Positions 56,497 through 62,177 of a stretch of DNA of 62,177 nucleotides are shown piece by piece. Numbering within the stretch: the first letter of the stretch is position 1; every line of letters begins with the position of its first letter. The stretch spans positions 1 through 62,177 of the IMG/VR virus record IMGVR_UViG_3300022208_000003; one strand, 5' to 3'. A program made the translations under genes and the position numbers. The stretch comes from a virus. The notes under the pieces are model-generated. The model was not told the origin of the DNA and ran no database searches. It saw only the letters and a program-made list of their open reading frames with translations.

Positions 56497-56548
56497 GACG
56501 AAGAGAAATACCCCGGAAAACCGGGGCATCATTTAACGGAGAACGGAA
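56497..56548 (+). repeat. hairpin linker (right block, copy 3)
   Basis: CCCCGG-AAAA-CCGGGG (56511-56526), then the same CATCATTTAACGGAGAA string and CGGAAATG. Only one base differs from copy 2 after the stem. Confidence 0.78.
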
Positions 56549-56770
56549 ATGAAATACCAAGATTGGTCACGAGTAGAGTCAAGAGAAAGTTCGGACTGTT
56601 CAGCGGAATTATTTGTGCAGACTGACGAAAAGCAGGGACCTGAGGTGTGACATGCCAGAGTTGTTGTCACTCCATTTTCCACGCATTGTCCGACCTGTGG
56701 AGAGATTTGGGCATGCGATTCAATATCCGTATGCCCTGGATGCGGTGAACAATATCCTGAGGAGTGGTAA
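56549..56770 (+). pseudogene. zinc-ribbon gene interrupted by in-frame TGA
   Basis: One frame of 74 codons: MKYQDWSRVESRESSDCSAE and continuing to codon 33, then TGA (56648-56650), then HARVVVTPFSTHCPTCGEIW and CPGCGEQYPEEW. The second part contains both CxxC pairs of the zinc ribbon. No new start with ribosome site follows the TGA. Third such case here (with 4309 and 51517). Confidence 0.6.
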
Positions 56771-56780
56771 ATAAACTCTC

Positions 56781-56809
56781 TTGACACAATACCGACCATC
56801 GGTTAATAT
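56781..56809 (+). promoter_or_regulatory. rightward promoter P3 with ACCGACCATCGGT operator
   Basis: TTGACA (56781-56786), 17 nt, TAATAT (56804-56809). Operator ACCGACCATCGGT at 56791-56803. Leads directly into a terminator; no gene between. Confidence 0.78.
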
Positions 56810-56819
56810 AGTACCATGA

Positions 56820-56853
56820 GAGAAGGCCTCAAAAAAAGAGGCCTTCTCTTTTT
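56820..56853 (+). terminator. rho-independent terminator
   Basis: GAGAAGGCCTC, seven A loop, GAGGCCTTCTC, then TTTTT: perfect 11-bp stem. Ends the rightward block and lies about 11 nt after the expected start from P3, so P3 would make an RNA of about 40 nt. Confidence 0.9.
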
Positions 56854-56854
56854 A

Positions 56855-57346
56855 TCAAATCCTCGGAATCCCGTCATCTCCTACAAATATCTTGACAGGC
56901 CATCCATTAAAAGACCATTCCAGTTTATCTAGACACCAGTAAGCTGTTGCGCCAATCTGTAGCTGAGTCCTTACCAGCCGATATAGTTCTGATTGTTCCT
57001 GATTCATCCACATGCGAATATCATCAGTACCATACTTTTTTAGCCTACGGATAAAGCATTGGCGAGTTATGCCGAGAATATCAACAATTTCATCTATAGT
57101 TCCTTTATAGTAGCTAAAAGGGCTCTCATAGATATTATCGTCTCGTTTTCTACCTCTACTTCTATATTTAAGATCTTCCTTATGCTTCCAGGTCCGAGGG
57201 TCATCAACCCCCCATCGCGCAATCCGTGTGCGAAAATTACTCGGGCTGCATCCAAGTCTATCTGCACACTTTTTACAATCTCCTTCCCACCCTTCAGGAC
57301 TTTGATAAATTCTTCCAATCTTAACTCTTGATTTTTTCATCAACAT
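56855..57346 (-). CDS. DNA-binding-like protein with internal duplication
   Basis: 163 aa. Two ~35-aa repeats: GDCKKCADRLGCSPSNFRTR...WGVDDPRTW and GTIDEIVDILGITRQCFIRR...YGTDDIRMW. Each looks like an HTH of homing-nuclease-associated type. Basic. No nuclease core seen. Could be a free-standing DNA-binding relic of a homing element. Confidence 0.62.
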   Translation of the reverse strand: MLMKKSRVKIGRIYQSPEGWEGDCKKCADRLGCSPSNFRTRIARWGVDDPRTWKHKEDLKYRSRGRKRDDNIYESPFSYYKGTIDEIVDILGITRQCFIRRLKKYGTDDIRMWMNQEQSELYRLVRTQLQIGATAYWCLDKLEWSFNGWPVKIFVGDDGIPRI

Positions 57347-57410
57347 AGGATAACCTCACTTTGTCGCATTCCTCTCAGTTTCTGGTTTGCTTCATTTCCC
57401 CATCCGGTTT

Positions 57411-57436
57411 CCCCGGACTTGACACCTTGTCCGGGG
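57411..57436 (-). terminator. hairpin downstream of 57449 gene
   Basis: Minus strand CCCCGGAC-AAGGTGTCAA-GTCCGGGG, 8-bp GC stem, followed by AAACCGG; no clear T run, so a partial terminator or processing site. Confidence 0.5.
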
Positions 57437-57448
57437 ATTACTTCATCT

Positions 57449-57802
57449 TTATACTTTCCCATTATAATTAGTTCCGTAAATTTTATCGCAGATCAGAAGA
57501 GATTCGCTATCTCTCTTTGATATTCCTGATTCTCCACCAAAAAGCATACACCTGCTATCTTGGGCAGAATGCTCCCAAAAATCACACTCCACCCACCCTG
57601 TTCCGTCGTAACAGTGCCCGCGCATGCTCCCGCTTGTACTTTCCGGTCCTGCGGTTTTTATCACAATGTTTCCACCTGCCTTTACCGATTCTTTACTAAG
57701 CGCTTCTTCAACTAGCTTGGTTATCACCGCTCGGTCTGCTTTTGCGAGCACACGATACCCATTTTTAGTTTTTAATTTATCGAACCATTCTTTTAGTCCC
57801 AT
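57449..57802 (-). CDS. hypothetical protein
   Basis: 117 aa from the ATG with AGGAGGAAAAG. KNGYRVLAKADRAVITKLVE and GWVECDFWEHSAQD. Mixed fold; a Cys-rich second half. No family recognised. Confidence 0.58.
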   Translation of the reverse strand: MGLKEWFDKLKTKNGYRVLAKADRAVITKLVEEALSKESVKAGGNIVIKTAGPESTSGSMRGHCYDGTGWVECDFWEHSAQDSRCMLFGGESGISKRDSESLLICDKIYGTNYNGKV

Positions 57803-57956
57803 TCTTTTCCTCCTGGTAAACGCTTTCCATTGCATCCCACCACGCATCATCAGATTCATTTTCCCAACAAATCTGGCAGCCTCCACATTCTATTTTTCCG
57901 TTGATTGATATAGACCAATTGTCGTCGTTTTCTATTCCACACTTAGGGCAATTCAT
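57777..57956 (-). CDS. small zinc-ribbon protein
   Basis: 59 aa. MNCPKCGIENDDNW and ECGGCQICWENE, two CxxC pairs. The ATG overlaps the previous stop (TAATG) with GAGGATGAAT upstream. Confidence 0.6.
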   Translation of the reverse strand: MNCPKCGIENDDNWSISINGKIECGGCQICWENESDDAWWDAMESVYQEEKNGTKRMVR

Positions 57957-58537
57957 TAATTCATCCTCATAACCCCACCATTGCCGCCATCAAAAACAAG
58001 AGGGATCACCCCTTGCTCGTTATGCGGAAAAAACAGCTTTGCATTTGGGAGGTTTTTGCATAAATCAACCAAACATTCTGCAATCATGGTTCCTTCTATT
58101 ACTATTGCCGAATATTTTCCGAAATGTGATCCTTCCCCGTTGCAATCTTCGCATTTTATTGAGTCGCCTGGAATTTTGCCCCATTCATGGCAAGTTTTGC
58201 AATCACACCAATATTCATGATATCCGCTGGTAAAATTAATCTGTCCTTCTCCGTCGCACTCGTAGCAATTATCTACTTTTCCAGAACCATTACATGTCCT
58301 GCATTTAATCTTTTCTCTTAGTTTTATTTCTGAAACGTTTACCCACCTTCCCTCTTTGTCAGGGTTGATATTGATTTCTCTTACCGGGGGAGCTTCCTGA
58401 TTTTCTGCATATCTCTCATCTCTCGGCACCGATATAAGCATGTTCCCATTTGTGGCATACGTTCTATCGTCTATGCTCCAAGGTTTTTCAATAAATGGAC
58501 GCTCTCTATCGCAAAAAAGCTCTAAATCTATAACCAT
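57956..58537 (-). CDS. DnaJ-type zinc-finger protein
   Basis: 193 aa from the ATG with GGAGGAAGAATGAG. Central CRTCNGSGKVDNCYECDGEG and WCDCKTCHEWGKIPGDSIKC with CEDCNGEGSH are four CxxCxGxG-like zinc modules as in DnaJ central domain. J-domain is absent. Possibly binds DNA or client proteins. Confidence 0.72.
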   Translation of the reverse strand: MVIDLELFCDRERPFIEKPWSIDDRTYATNGNMLISVPRDERYAENQEAPPVREININPDKEGRWVNVSEIKLREKIKCRTCNGSGKVDNCYECDGEGQINFTSGYHEYWCDCKTCHEWGKIPGDSIKCEDCNGEGSHFGKYSAIVIEGTMIAECLVDLCKNLPNAKLFFPHNEQGVIPLVFDGGNGGVMRMN

Positions 58538-58538
58538 C

Positions 58539-58793
58539 TCATTCTTCCTCCGGAAAAAATATCTTCCCATCGCCGTCAAGAATATCCTTGGCAGTTATCA
58601 AGTCGAATCCTTCACCTCCTGCAGATTCGAATTCGGCCTTCATTTCACCAAGAAAATAACGACACATCTCAAGCGTGAAATCCCAATCTGCTGCCTCGCT
58701 ATCAATGTGTTTTATGATCTCTTCAGACTGCTCTCTATCCATATTAGAGACAACCTCTTTTATATCAAGTTCTACATTGCACCATGTTTTCAC
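58539..58793 (-). CDS. acidic hypothetical protein
   Basis: 84 aa. WCNVELDIKEVVSNMDREQS, EEIIKHIDSEAADWDFTLEM, and FEPEEE-like end. Acidic helical. Coupled to the DnaJ-type gene. Confidence 0.55.
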   Translation of the reverse strand: MKTWCNVELDIKEVVSNMDREQSEEIIKHIDSEAADWDFTLEMCRYFLGEMKAEFESAGGEGFDLITAKDILDGDGKIFFPEEE

Positions 58794-58817
58794 TTCATAT
58801 CCTCCATCTCTTTTCTC

Positions 58818-58997
58818 CTATTGAATCCTCTTAGGCTTTATCCTAATCAAACCGTGCCATTTTACCACCCACCTCTCCATGCTATCGCACCCATAACCTC
58901 TAGGTTCGTAGCTTTCAGGCATAAATCCATAACAAGCAAAACACTTTACTCTCGTGCAATATTCTTCGGAGAGATCGTCTTCGTCGTCGTATAGCAT
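58818..58997 (-). CDS. small Cys protein, uncertain start
   Basis: 59 aa: MLYDDEDDLSEEYCTRVKC and FACYGFMPESYEPRGYGCDS, four Cys. The upstream frame (NDTCS) stays open without a start, and the only ribosome site (GAGGAAATG) feeds a different frame. Either the start is missed or the gene is frameshifted. Confidence 0.42.
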   Translation of the reverse strand: MLYDDEDDLSEEYCTRVKCFACYGFMPESYEPRGYGCDSMERWVVKWHGLIRIKPKRIQ

Positions 58998-59055
58998 TGA
59001 GCAGGTATCATTTGTGATACTTCTTGTGTGGTCATTTCCTCACTTCTTTATCCGT

Positions 59056-59445
59056 TTATTTTGATTCGGTATTTTGGCTCTTCTGGTTTTCCTTTTCCTT
59101 TGCTATCCTTTGGGCTTCTTTAAGTATATTTTCCGATTTTTCCATGCTCATTCCAGTAGACCCCATCCATCCTCCAATTAGCGCCATCAGAAAATCGAAT
59201 CTGAATTCCGCTTTCTCCATGATATTCTTGTTCTCCGATTCCAGGGAGGAGAGTTTGTTTAAAATCATTGACTCTGTTTCTTCCACCTGAATAAAATTTA
59301 AGTCCGTCTGTTCGTCCAGTTTTGTTAAATTGGATTCCAAGTTTGCTATTCTCTCTATTATTTTCGCTTCCCTTTCTCGCTCCTTATTGTGGAGTTCCTT
59401 CCAGGATTCTTCAACAACTTTACGGTCTTGTTCCGATATGTCCAT
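59056..59445 (-). CDS. coiled-coil protein sharing tail with nested gene
   Basis: 129 aa. KELHNKEREREAKIIERIAN then SNLTKLDEQTDLNFIQVEE coils; MALIGGWMGSTG in the middle. Ends KENQKSQNTESK, almost the same as the nested gene in the replication protein (EENQKSQNTEPK). GAGTGAGGAA before the ATG. Confidence 0.6.
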   Translation of the reverse strand: MDISEQDRKVVEESWKELHNKEREREAKIIERIANLESNLTKLDEQTDLNFIQVEETESMILNKLSSLESENKNIMEKAEFRFDFLMALIGGWMGSTGMSMEKSENILKEAQRIAKEKENQKSQNTESK

Positions 59446-59449
59446 TTCC

Positions 59450-59848
59450 TCACTCCTCTATCCGTTTTTCTTCCATTGATTTCATAAGCCCGCCACTCAT
59501 ATCCATAATCTTCTTGCCGCGCTGCTCGTATTTCTCAGCGTATTTTTCGGCAAGCATTTGAACGTCTGATTTAAGGGCTATCCCCCACATCAAGTGTCCG
59601 TTTGCATCTATTCCTTGAGGGTAATAGCCATGTTCCTCCCTAAGCATCGAATAAAGCAAAGCAACACGTGACAACTCATCATCAGATAGTTGACATTTTT
59701 TCTCGTATTTGTTAGATTGTTTTTCCGAATAGTATTTGTAATGCGTTTCCAGCAGGTACATATCCTCCTGCGTTATTGCCTGCTGAGGCGTTTTCTTTGT
59801 GCTCACCAGAGGAGGTCTCTCGTAACAAGGGGTTTCCGTATTTTTCAT
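59450..59848 (-). CDS. hypothetical protein overlapping replication gene
   Basis: 132 aa. Contains ITQEDMYLLETHYKYYSEKQ and REEHGYYPQGIDANGHLMWG, suggesting a conserved phage family with a small alpha/beta core. AAGGAAATCT before the ATG. The first 46 codons overlap the end of the replication gene in another frame. Confidence 0.6.
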   Translation of the reverse strand: MKNTETPCYERPPLVSTKKTPQQAITQEDMYLLETHYKYYSEKQSNKYEKKCQLSDDELSRVALLYSMLREEHGYYPQGIDANGHLMWGIALKSDVQMLAEKYAEKYEQRGKKIMDMSGGLMKSMEEKRIEE

Positions 59849-61445
59849 AGATTTCCTTCTTCATCTCCTCTTTGCTTTTAAAACGCCGTTTTTGAGACGA
59901 TTGACTTTCCATGGGGTAATCCTCCCACCTTCTATCAGTCAACCAACCTTGACACCATTTTGGCGTTCCTCCACGCTGTATGATGCCGTCCCTCTCCCAC
60001 GCTTCTTTTTTGGCGGCGTAAATTATCCACTTTGCCTTTTCAGGGGAATAATCTTTTATGTCCAGCCAAGAGTCGGCGGCTGCGGCTTTTCCTTTCTTGT
60101 AGTCGAATGCGATCCAGAATTCTTCGAAGTCGGCAAGACGTTGTCCTTTTAGCCAGCGGTTCTTTTTGGTTCGGTATTTTGGCTCTTCTGGTTTTCCTCC
60201 AGCATCTCCTGATATTTTTCCTCCGCATTCCCGAATAAATTCTCTGTCGGGATTTGTATCTCCTCCGCCAAGGCAGATATCAGGCACGCAACCTTTACTT
60301 TCTCCGTTTCCTGGTTTTTTATCCTCCTCTCCGCATCCTGTAAGGCTTGGTCCATACGTTTCATCACTACCGTATGAATTTTTACAGTTTTGATCTCCAT
60401 TTCCAGTTCTGCAATCCTTTCTTCTTGCTCCTTCATTTCCTTCCATGCCGCATCCAGCCCCCTGCGGAGTTCCTTGTTCTCCGATTCCAGCTCTTCTCCC
60501 ATCTCTTCCAGACAGTTTATTCTCTTCAGCGCTTCCCTTGCCTCTCCTTTCATCTCCTCTTGTTCCAACTCCAGGGAGGAGAGTTTTGCTTCCAGGTTGT
60601 TGATTGCCATCACAAATGCATTTCCGCTTCCCATTGCCTATTCCTCCGTCCTTATCGTTGACTTCGTTGTTGTTGCTGTCATTTTCATAATCTAAGGTGA
60701 TTGTTATTTCGTTTGGTACTTTTCCAAAACCTCTATCGCCTTGTCCTGATATTCCGACGCTTGATGTTGGATCTTTTCTGTCCTTTCTATCAGCTTCCCA
60801 AGTTCTATATCGTGCTTGATCGTTATGGCTATCGCAATCAGTAGAACTATGGTCAGGCATATGTTTGCTATTTCCATTTTCATCCTCGATAGTGAGATTG
60901 GCTGATTCGGGTACCGAATCGGCTATATTATCTTTTAAAGAAGGAGAAGGAGAAGGAACAGGGGATGGAGTAGGAGTAGGAGATGGGGCATTGCCCTCCG
61001 CATCGATCCGCATGCCATCAGCATCATTCTGCAATGCATCCCGCATGCCCTCCGCATTATCATCAAGATTTTCCTCTATTTTTTTCTCTTTCTTTCTCCA
61101 TCTTACTAAAGCTGCCTTTCTTGCTAGTTCTGATCTTTCGTCAGCATGGAATGCATAACTTTGATGCTCTTTCCAGTCATGTATATAATAAACACCTTCT
61201 TTGAAATCCATGAATCCTATATCGACAAGGGCATCACAAAATTGTTTTGGATCTCCACCCCAATTCGCATCCATTGCGATATCTTCATGATCCATATCTT
61301 TAAGTATGCCCTTAGGTTTATTTACGGCCACACTTAACCATAAATCTATCAGAGATAAGACAGCAGTCTTTCCCAATCTTGATTCGAGTTTTTTACGTTT
61401 ACGATGGGTTAAAAACGACGTTTGCAGTCTTATATCTGTGTTCAT
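59712..61445 (-). CDS. phage replication initiator (O/DnaD-like) with long disordered linker
   Basis: 577 aa from an ATG overlapping the HTH stop (ATGA). N-terminal ~120 residues: winged-helix replisome organiser (LESRLGKTAVLSLIDLWLSV, FCDALVDIGFMDFKEGVYYI, then WKEHQSYAFHADERSELAR). C-terminal ~110 residues: FEEFWIAFDYKKGKAAAADS ... WCQGWLTDRRWEDYP, as in phage O proteins. Between them is a long Gly/Ser/Asp/Pro-rich stretch (PSPTPTPSPVPSPSPS) in which two other genes are overprinted. No helicase loader found next to it. Confidence 0.78.
   Translation of the reverse strand: MNTDIRLQTSFLTHRKRKKLESRLGKTAVLSLIDLWLSVAVNKPKGILKDMDHEDIAMDANWGGDPKQFCDALVDIGFMDFKEGVYYIHDWKEHQSYAFHADERSELARKAALVRWRKKEKKIEENLDDNAEGMRDALQNDADGMRIDAEGNAPSPTPTPSPVPSPSPSLKDNIADSVPESANLTIEDENGNSKHMPDHSSTDCDSHNDQARYRTWEADRKDRKDPTSSVGISGQGDRGFGKVPNEITITLDYENDSNNNEVNDKDGGIGNGKRKCICDGNQQPGSKTLLPGVGTRGDERRGKGSAEENKLSGRDGRRAGIGEQGTPQGAGCGMEGNEGARRKDCRTGNGDQNCKNSYGSDETYGPSLTGCGEEDKKPGNGESKGCVPDICLGGGDTNPDREFIRECGGKISGDAGGKPEEPKYRTKKNRWLKGQRLADFEEFWIAFDYKKGKAAAADSWLDIKDYSPEKAKWIIYAAKKEAWERDGIIQRGGTPKWCQGWLTDRRWEDYPMESQSSQKRRFKSKEEMKKEIYEKYGNPLLRETSSGEHKENASAGNNAGGYVPAGNALQILFGKTI
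60149..60634 (-). CDS. coiled-coil gene overprinted inside the replication gene
   Basis: 161 aa in another frame, strong GGAGG 9 nt before ATG. NNLEAKLSSLELEQEEMKGE and EELESENKELRRGLDAAWKE give a long coil; ends ENQKSQNTEPKRTAG. It lies within the Gly-rich linker of the replication protein. Similar coil and tail to 59056-59445 suggest insertion by recombination between repeats of about 28 bp. Confidence 0.65.
   Translation of the reverse strand: MGSGNAFVMAINNLEAKLSSLELEQEEMKGEAREALKRINCLEEMGEELESENKELRRGLDAAWKEMKEQEERIAELEMEIKTVKIHTVVMKRMDQALQDAERRIKNQETEKVKVACLISALAEEIQIPTENLFGNAEEKYQEMLEENQKSQNTEPKRTAG
60704..60877 (-). CDS. small membrane protein overprinted inside the replication gene
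   Basis: 57 aa in the same alternative region. MEIANICLTIVLLIAIAITI is a membrane helix, then DIELGKLIERTEKIQHQASE coil. GAGG lies 6 nt before this ATG. A membrane protein with a coil followed by a coiled-coil gene, all inside a replication gene, recalls small lysis or exclusion pairs. Confidence 0.55.
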   Translation of the reverse strand: MEIANICLTIVLLIAIAITIKHDIELGKLIERTEKIQHQASEYQDKAIEVLEKYQTK

Positions 61446-61630
61446 GCAGCTTTTTCCGAGATAAGAGGTTTCATCTTTTCTTTTATACCTATTGCTGTCA
61501 AATCCGGTATGCGTTGTCTTCCAGCTTCCCACCCGCAATACCCACTTATAGATACCCCAAGATGGTTGGCCATTTCCTGCTGAGTGAGCTCTGCCCTTCC
61601 CCTTAATTCTTTTAGATCTTCTCCGGTCAA
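61442..61630 (-). CDS. XRE-type HTH regulator, TTG start
   Basis: 62 aa from TTG with GGAGG 7 nt upstream. LKELRGRAELTQQEMANHLG then VSISGYCGWEAGRQRIPDL is a classic Cro/CI helix-turn-helix. Short like Cro. Controls its own promoter (61661-61688) and the replication gene, by analogy. Confidence 0.85.
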   Translation of the reverse strand: MTGEDLKELRGRAELTQQEMANHLGVSISGYCGWEAGRQRIPDLTAIGIKEKMKPLISEKAA

Positions 61631-61660
61631 TTAAATCACCTCCTTTTTTAGAATTAATTA

Positions 61661-61688
61661 ATAATAGCATATTTTAGTAGTCAGTCAA
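61661..61688 (-). promoter_or_regulatory. promoter of HTH-replication operon
   Basis: Minus strand TTGACT (61683-61688), 16 nt, TATTAT (61661-61666). Embedded in a cassette linker (copy E), so the linker terminates the upstream cassette gene and starts this operon. Confidence 0.8.
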
Positions 61689-61743
61689 CAAAAAAATAGC
61701 CCGGCATTTCCGGCGCCGGGGCTCCGTTGTGGTAAGAATCAGC
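61676..61743 (-). repeat. cassette linker copy E
   Basis: Hairpin 61700-61720, T run, GTTGACTGACTACTA. Identical hairpin to copies A, B and F; the RBS end is replaced by the promoter of the HTH gene. Confidence 0.8.
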
Positions 61744-62055
61744 CTAAACCCAACCCTTTTCGAGAGTCAATAGCCGTCTTGAGCTCATTTGTTTTTGTAA
61801 TATGCGGTACCATGCAGGCCATTTTGACACTGCCCCAGGCATCCCAGGGAGTAACTTGCAATAAAACGCCATGCACCTGTAACCAATCTCAGGATTGTGA
61901 GCTGGAGCAAAAAAACCAAATTGCAGTCCATGCCAACCTTTAGGCATGAATCCTTGGCCTATAAAAACTGCTGTGTATCTGATCTGCATGCGCAGTAAAG
62001 TATTGGCGCACTGTCCACTTATTACGTTTTTGTCAATAATGATAAAACGATTCAT
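61744..62055 (-). CDS. hypothetical cassette protein
   Basis: 103 aa from the second ATG after GGAGGGG. RFIIIDKNVISGQCANTLLR then HGLQFGFFAPAHNPEIGYRC and a basic Trp-rich end. No family recognised. Last gene of the array before the HTH operon. Confidence 0.58.
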   Translation of the reverse strand: MNRFIIIDKNVISGQCANTLLRMQIRYTAVFIGQGFMPKGWHGLQFGFFAPAHNPEIGYRCMAFYCKLLPGMPGAVSKWPAWYRILQKQMSSRRLLTLEKGWV

Positions 62056-62177
62056 CATCCCCTCCGTTGTAGTAGTCAACAAAAAATAGCCCGGCATTTC
62101 CGGCGCCGGGGAGCTATGTCGTTGTAAAAATCAGCATTTAACCGAAAAGCTCAGTAATTGTATTGCCAATATAGTGT
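62051..62177. repeat. terminal 127-bp overlap, identical to 58-184
   Basis: Exact copy of 58-184, containing cassette linker copy F and the 3' end of the 138-305 gene. A 127-bp exact end overlap equals a common assembly k-mer length and indicates a circular or circularly permuted genome. Confidence 0.95.

Noticed and set aside
60960-61060. Origin iterons in the Pro/Ser and GCATGCC-rich part of the replication gene
   Set aside because: CCGCATGCC and GCCCTCCGCAT each occur twice but irregularly, and the tract is explained by low-complexity coding; lambda-like placement of ori is possible but unproven.
1-62177. General recoding of UGA or UAA because of three interrupted genes
   Set aside because: TGA and TAA end dozens of clearly real genes here (ATGA and TAATG overlaps), and no suppressor tRNA was seen; the only tRNA found reads threonine.

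Overview
The window is an essentially complete genome of a tailed, long-tailed (siphovirus-like) bacteriophage, probably of a Gram-negative host. Phage identity rests on a full head-tail set: terminase small and large subunits, portal, Mu-F-like minor head protein, protease plus nested scaffold, major capsid protein, connectors, tail tube, frameshifted G/GT chaperones, an 1125-aa tape measure and baseplate/fibre genes. The Gram-negative host is inferred from KdsB, a heptosyltransferase-like domain, lipoprotein signals and a type IV pilin-like gene. Positions 58-184 recur exactly at 62051-62177 (127 bp), so the contig closes on itself, giving a circle of about 61,993 bp once the overlap and the extra 57-bp lead-in are removed. 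I saw no integrase, DNA polymerase or helicase.

Layout. 1-1343 together with 61744-62177 is one array, spanning the contig junction, of small minus-strand genes separated by near-identical hairpin-plus-ribosome-site linkers. 1441-4709 is a leftward recombination/early operon (lambda-type exonuclease, Erf annealing protein, HNH, NinB-like) with a near-consensus promoter inside it. 4710-5463 is a control region with diverging promoters and repeated operator-like elements. 5464-7432 is a short rightward operon (small regulator, VRR-NUC nuclease). 7429-24865 are leftward tail and host-surface genes, read from tail fibres back to connectors. 24862-32466 is a sugar/glycan module (sulfotransferase, methyltransferase-glycosyltransferase fusion, SDR, two-gene transketolase, FkbM methyltransferase, zinc dehydrogenase, DUF115-like protein) joined gene to gene by stop/start overlaps to the tail genes. 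32417-42163 are head genes, with a KdsB-like cytidylyltransferase beside the terminase. 42170-55066 is a long accessory region of small Cys-rich and membrane proteins, with the small terminase, an endolysin, a tRNA-Thr, two promoter-to-terminator structured RNA units, a miniature type IV pilin, and an Rrf2-type regulator. 55265-56850 is a second short rightward block driven by three promoters that share one palindromic operator. 56855-61630 is a leftward block ending in a replication initiator whose linker region carries two overprinted small genes.

How it works together. The Erf/exonuclease system gives the phage its own recombination, and the genome carries several families of repeated intergenic linkers (hairpin plus ribosome-binding site) between short genes; together these look like a machine for shuffling tiny accessory genes. 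The most unusual items are the cassette array, the paired terminator-pseudoknot RNAs, the pilin-like peptide, the overprinted genes inside the replication gene, and three small genes broken by single in-frame stop codons.
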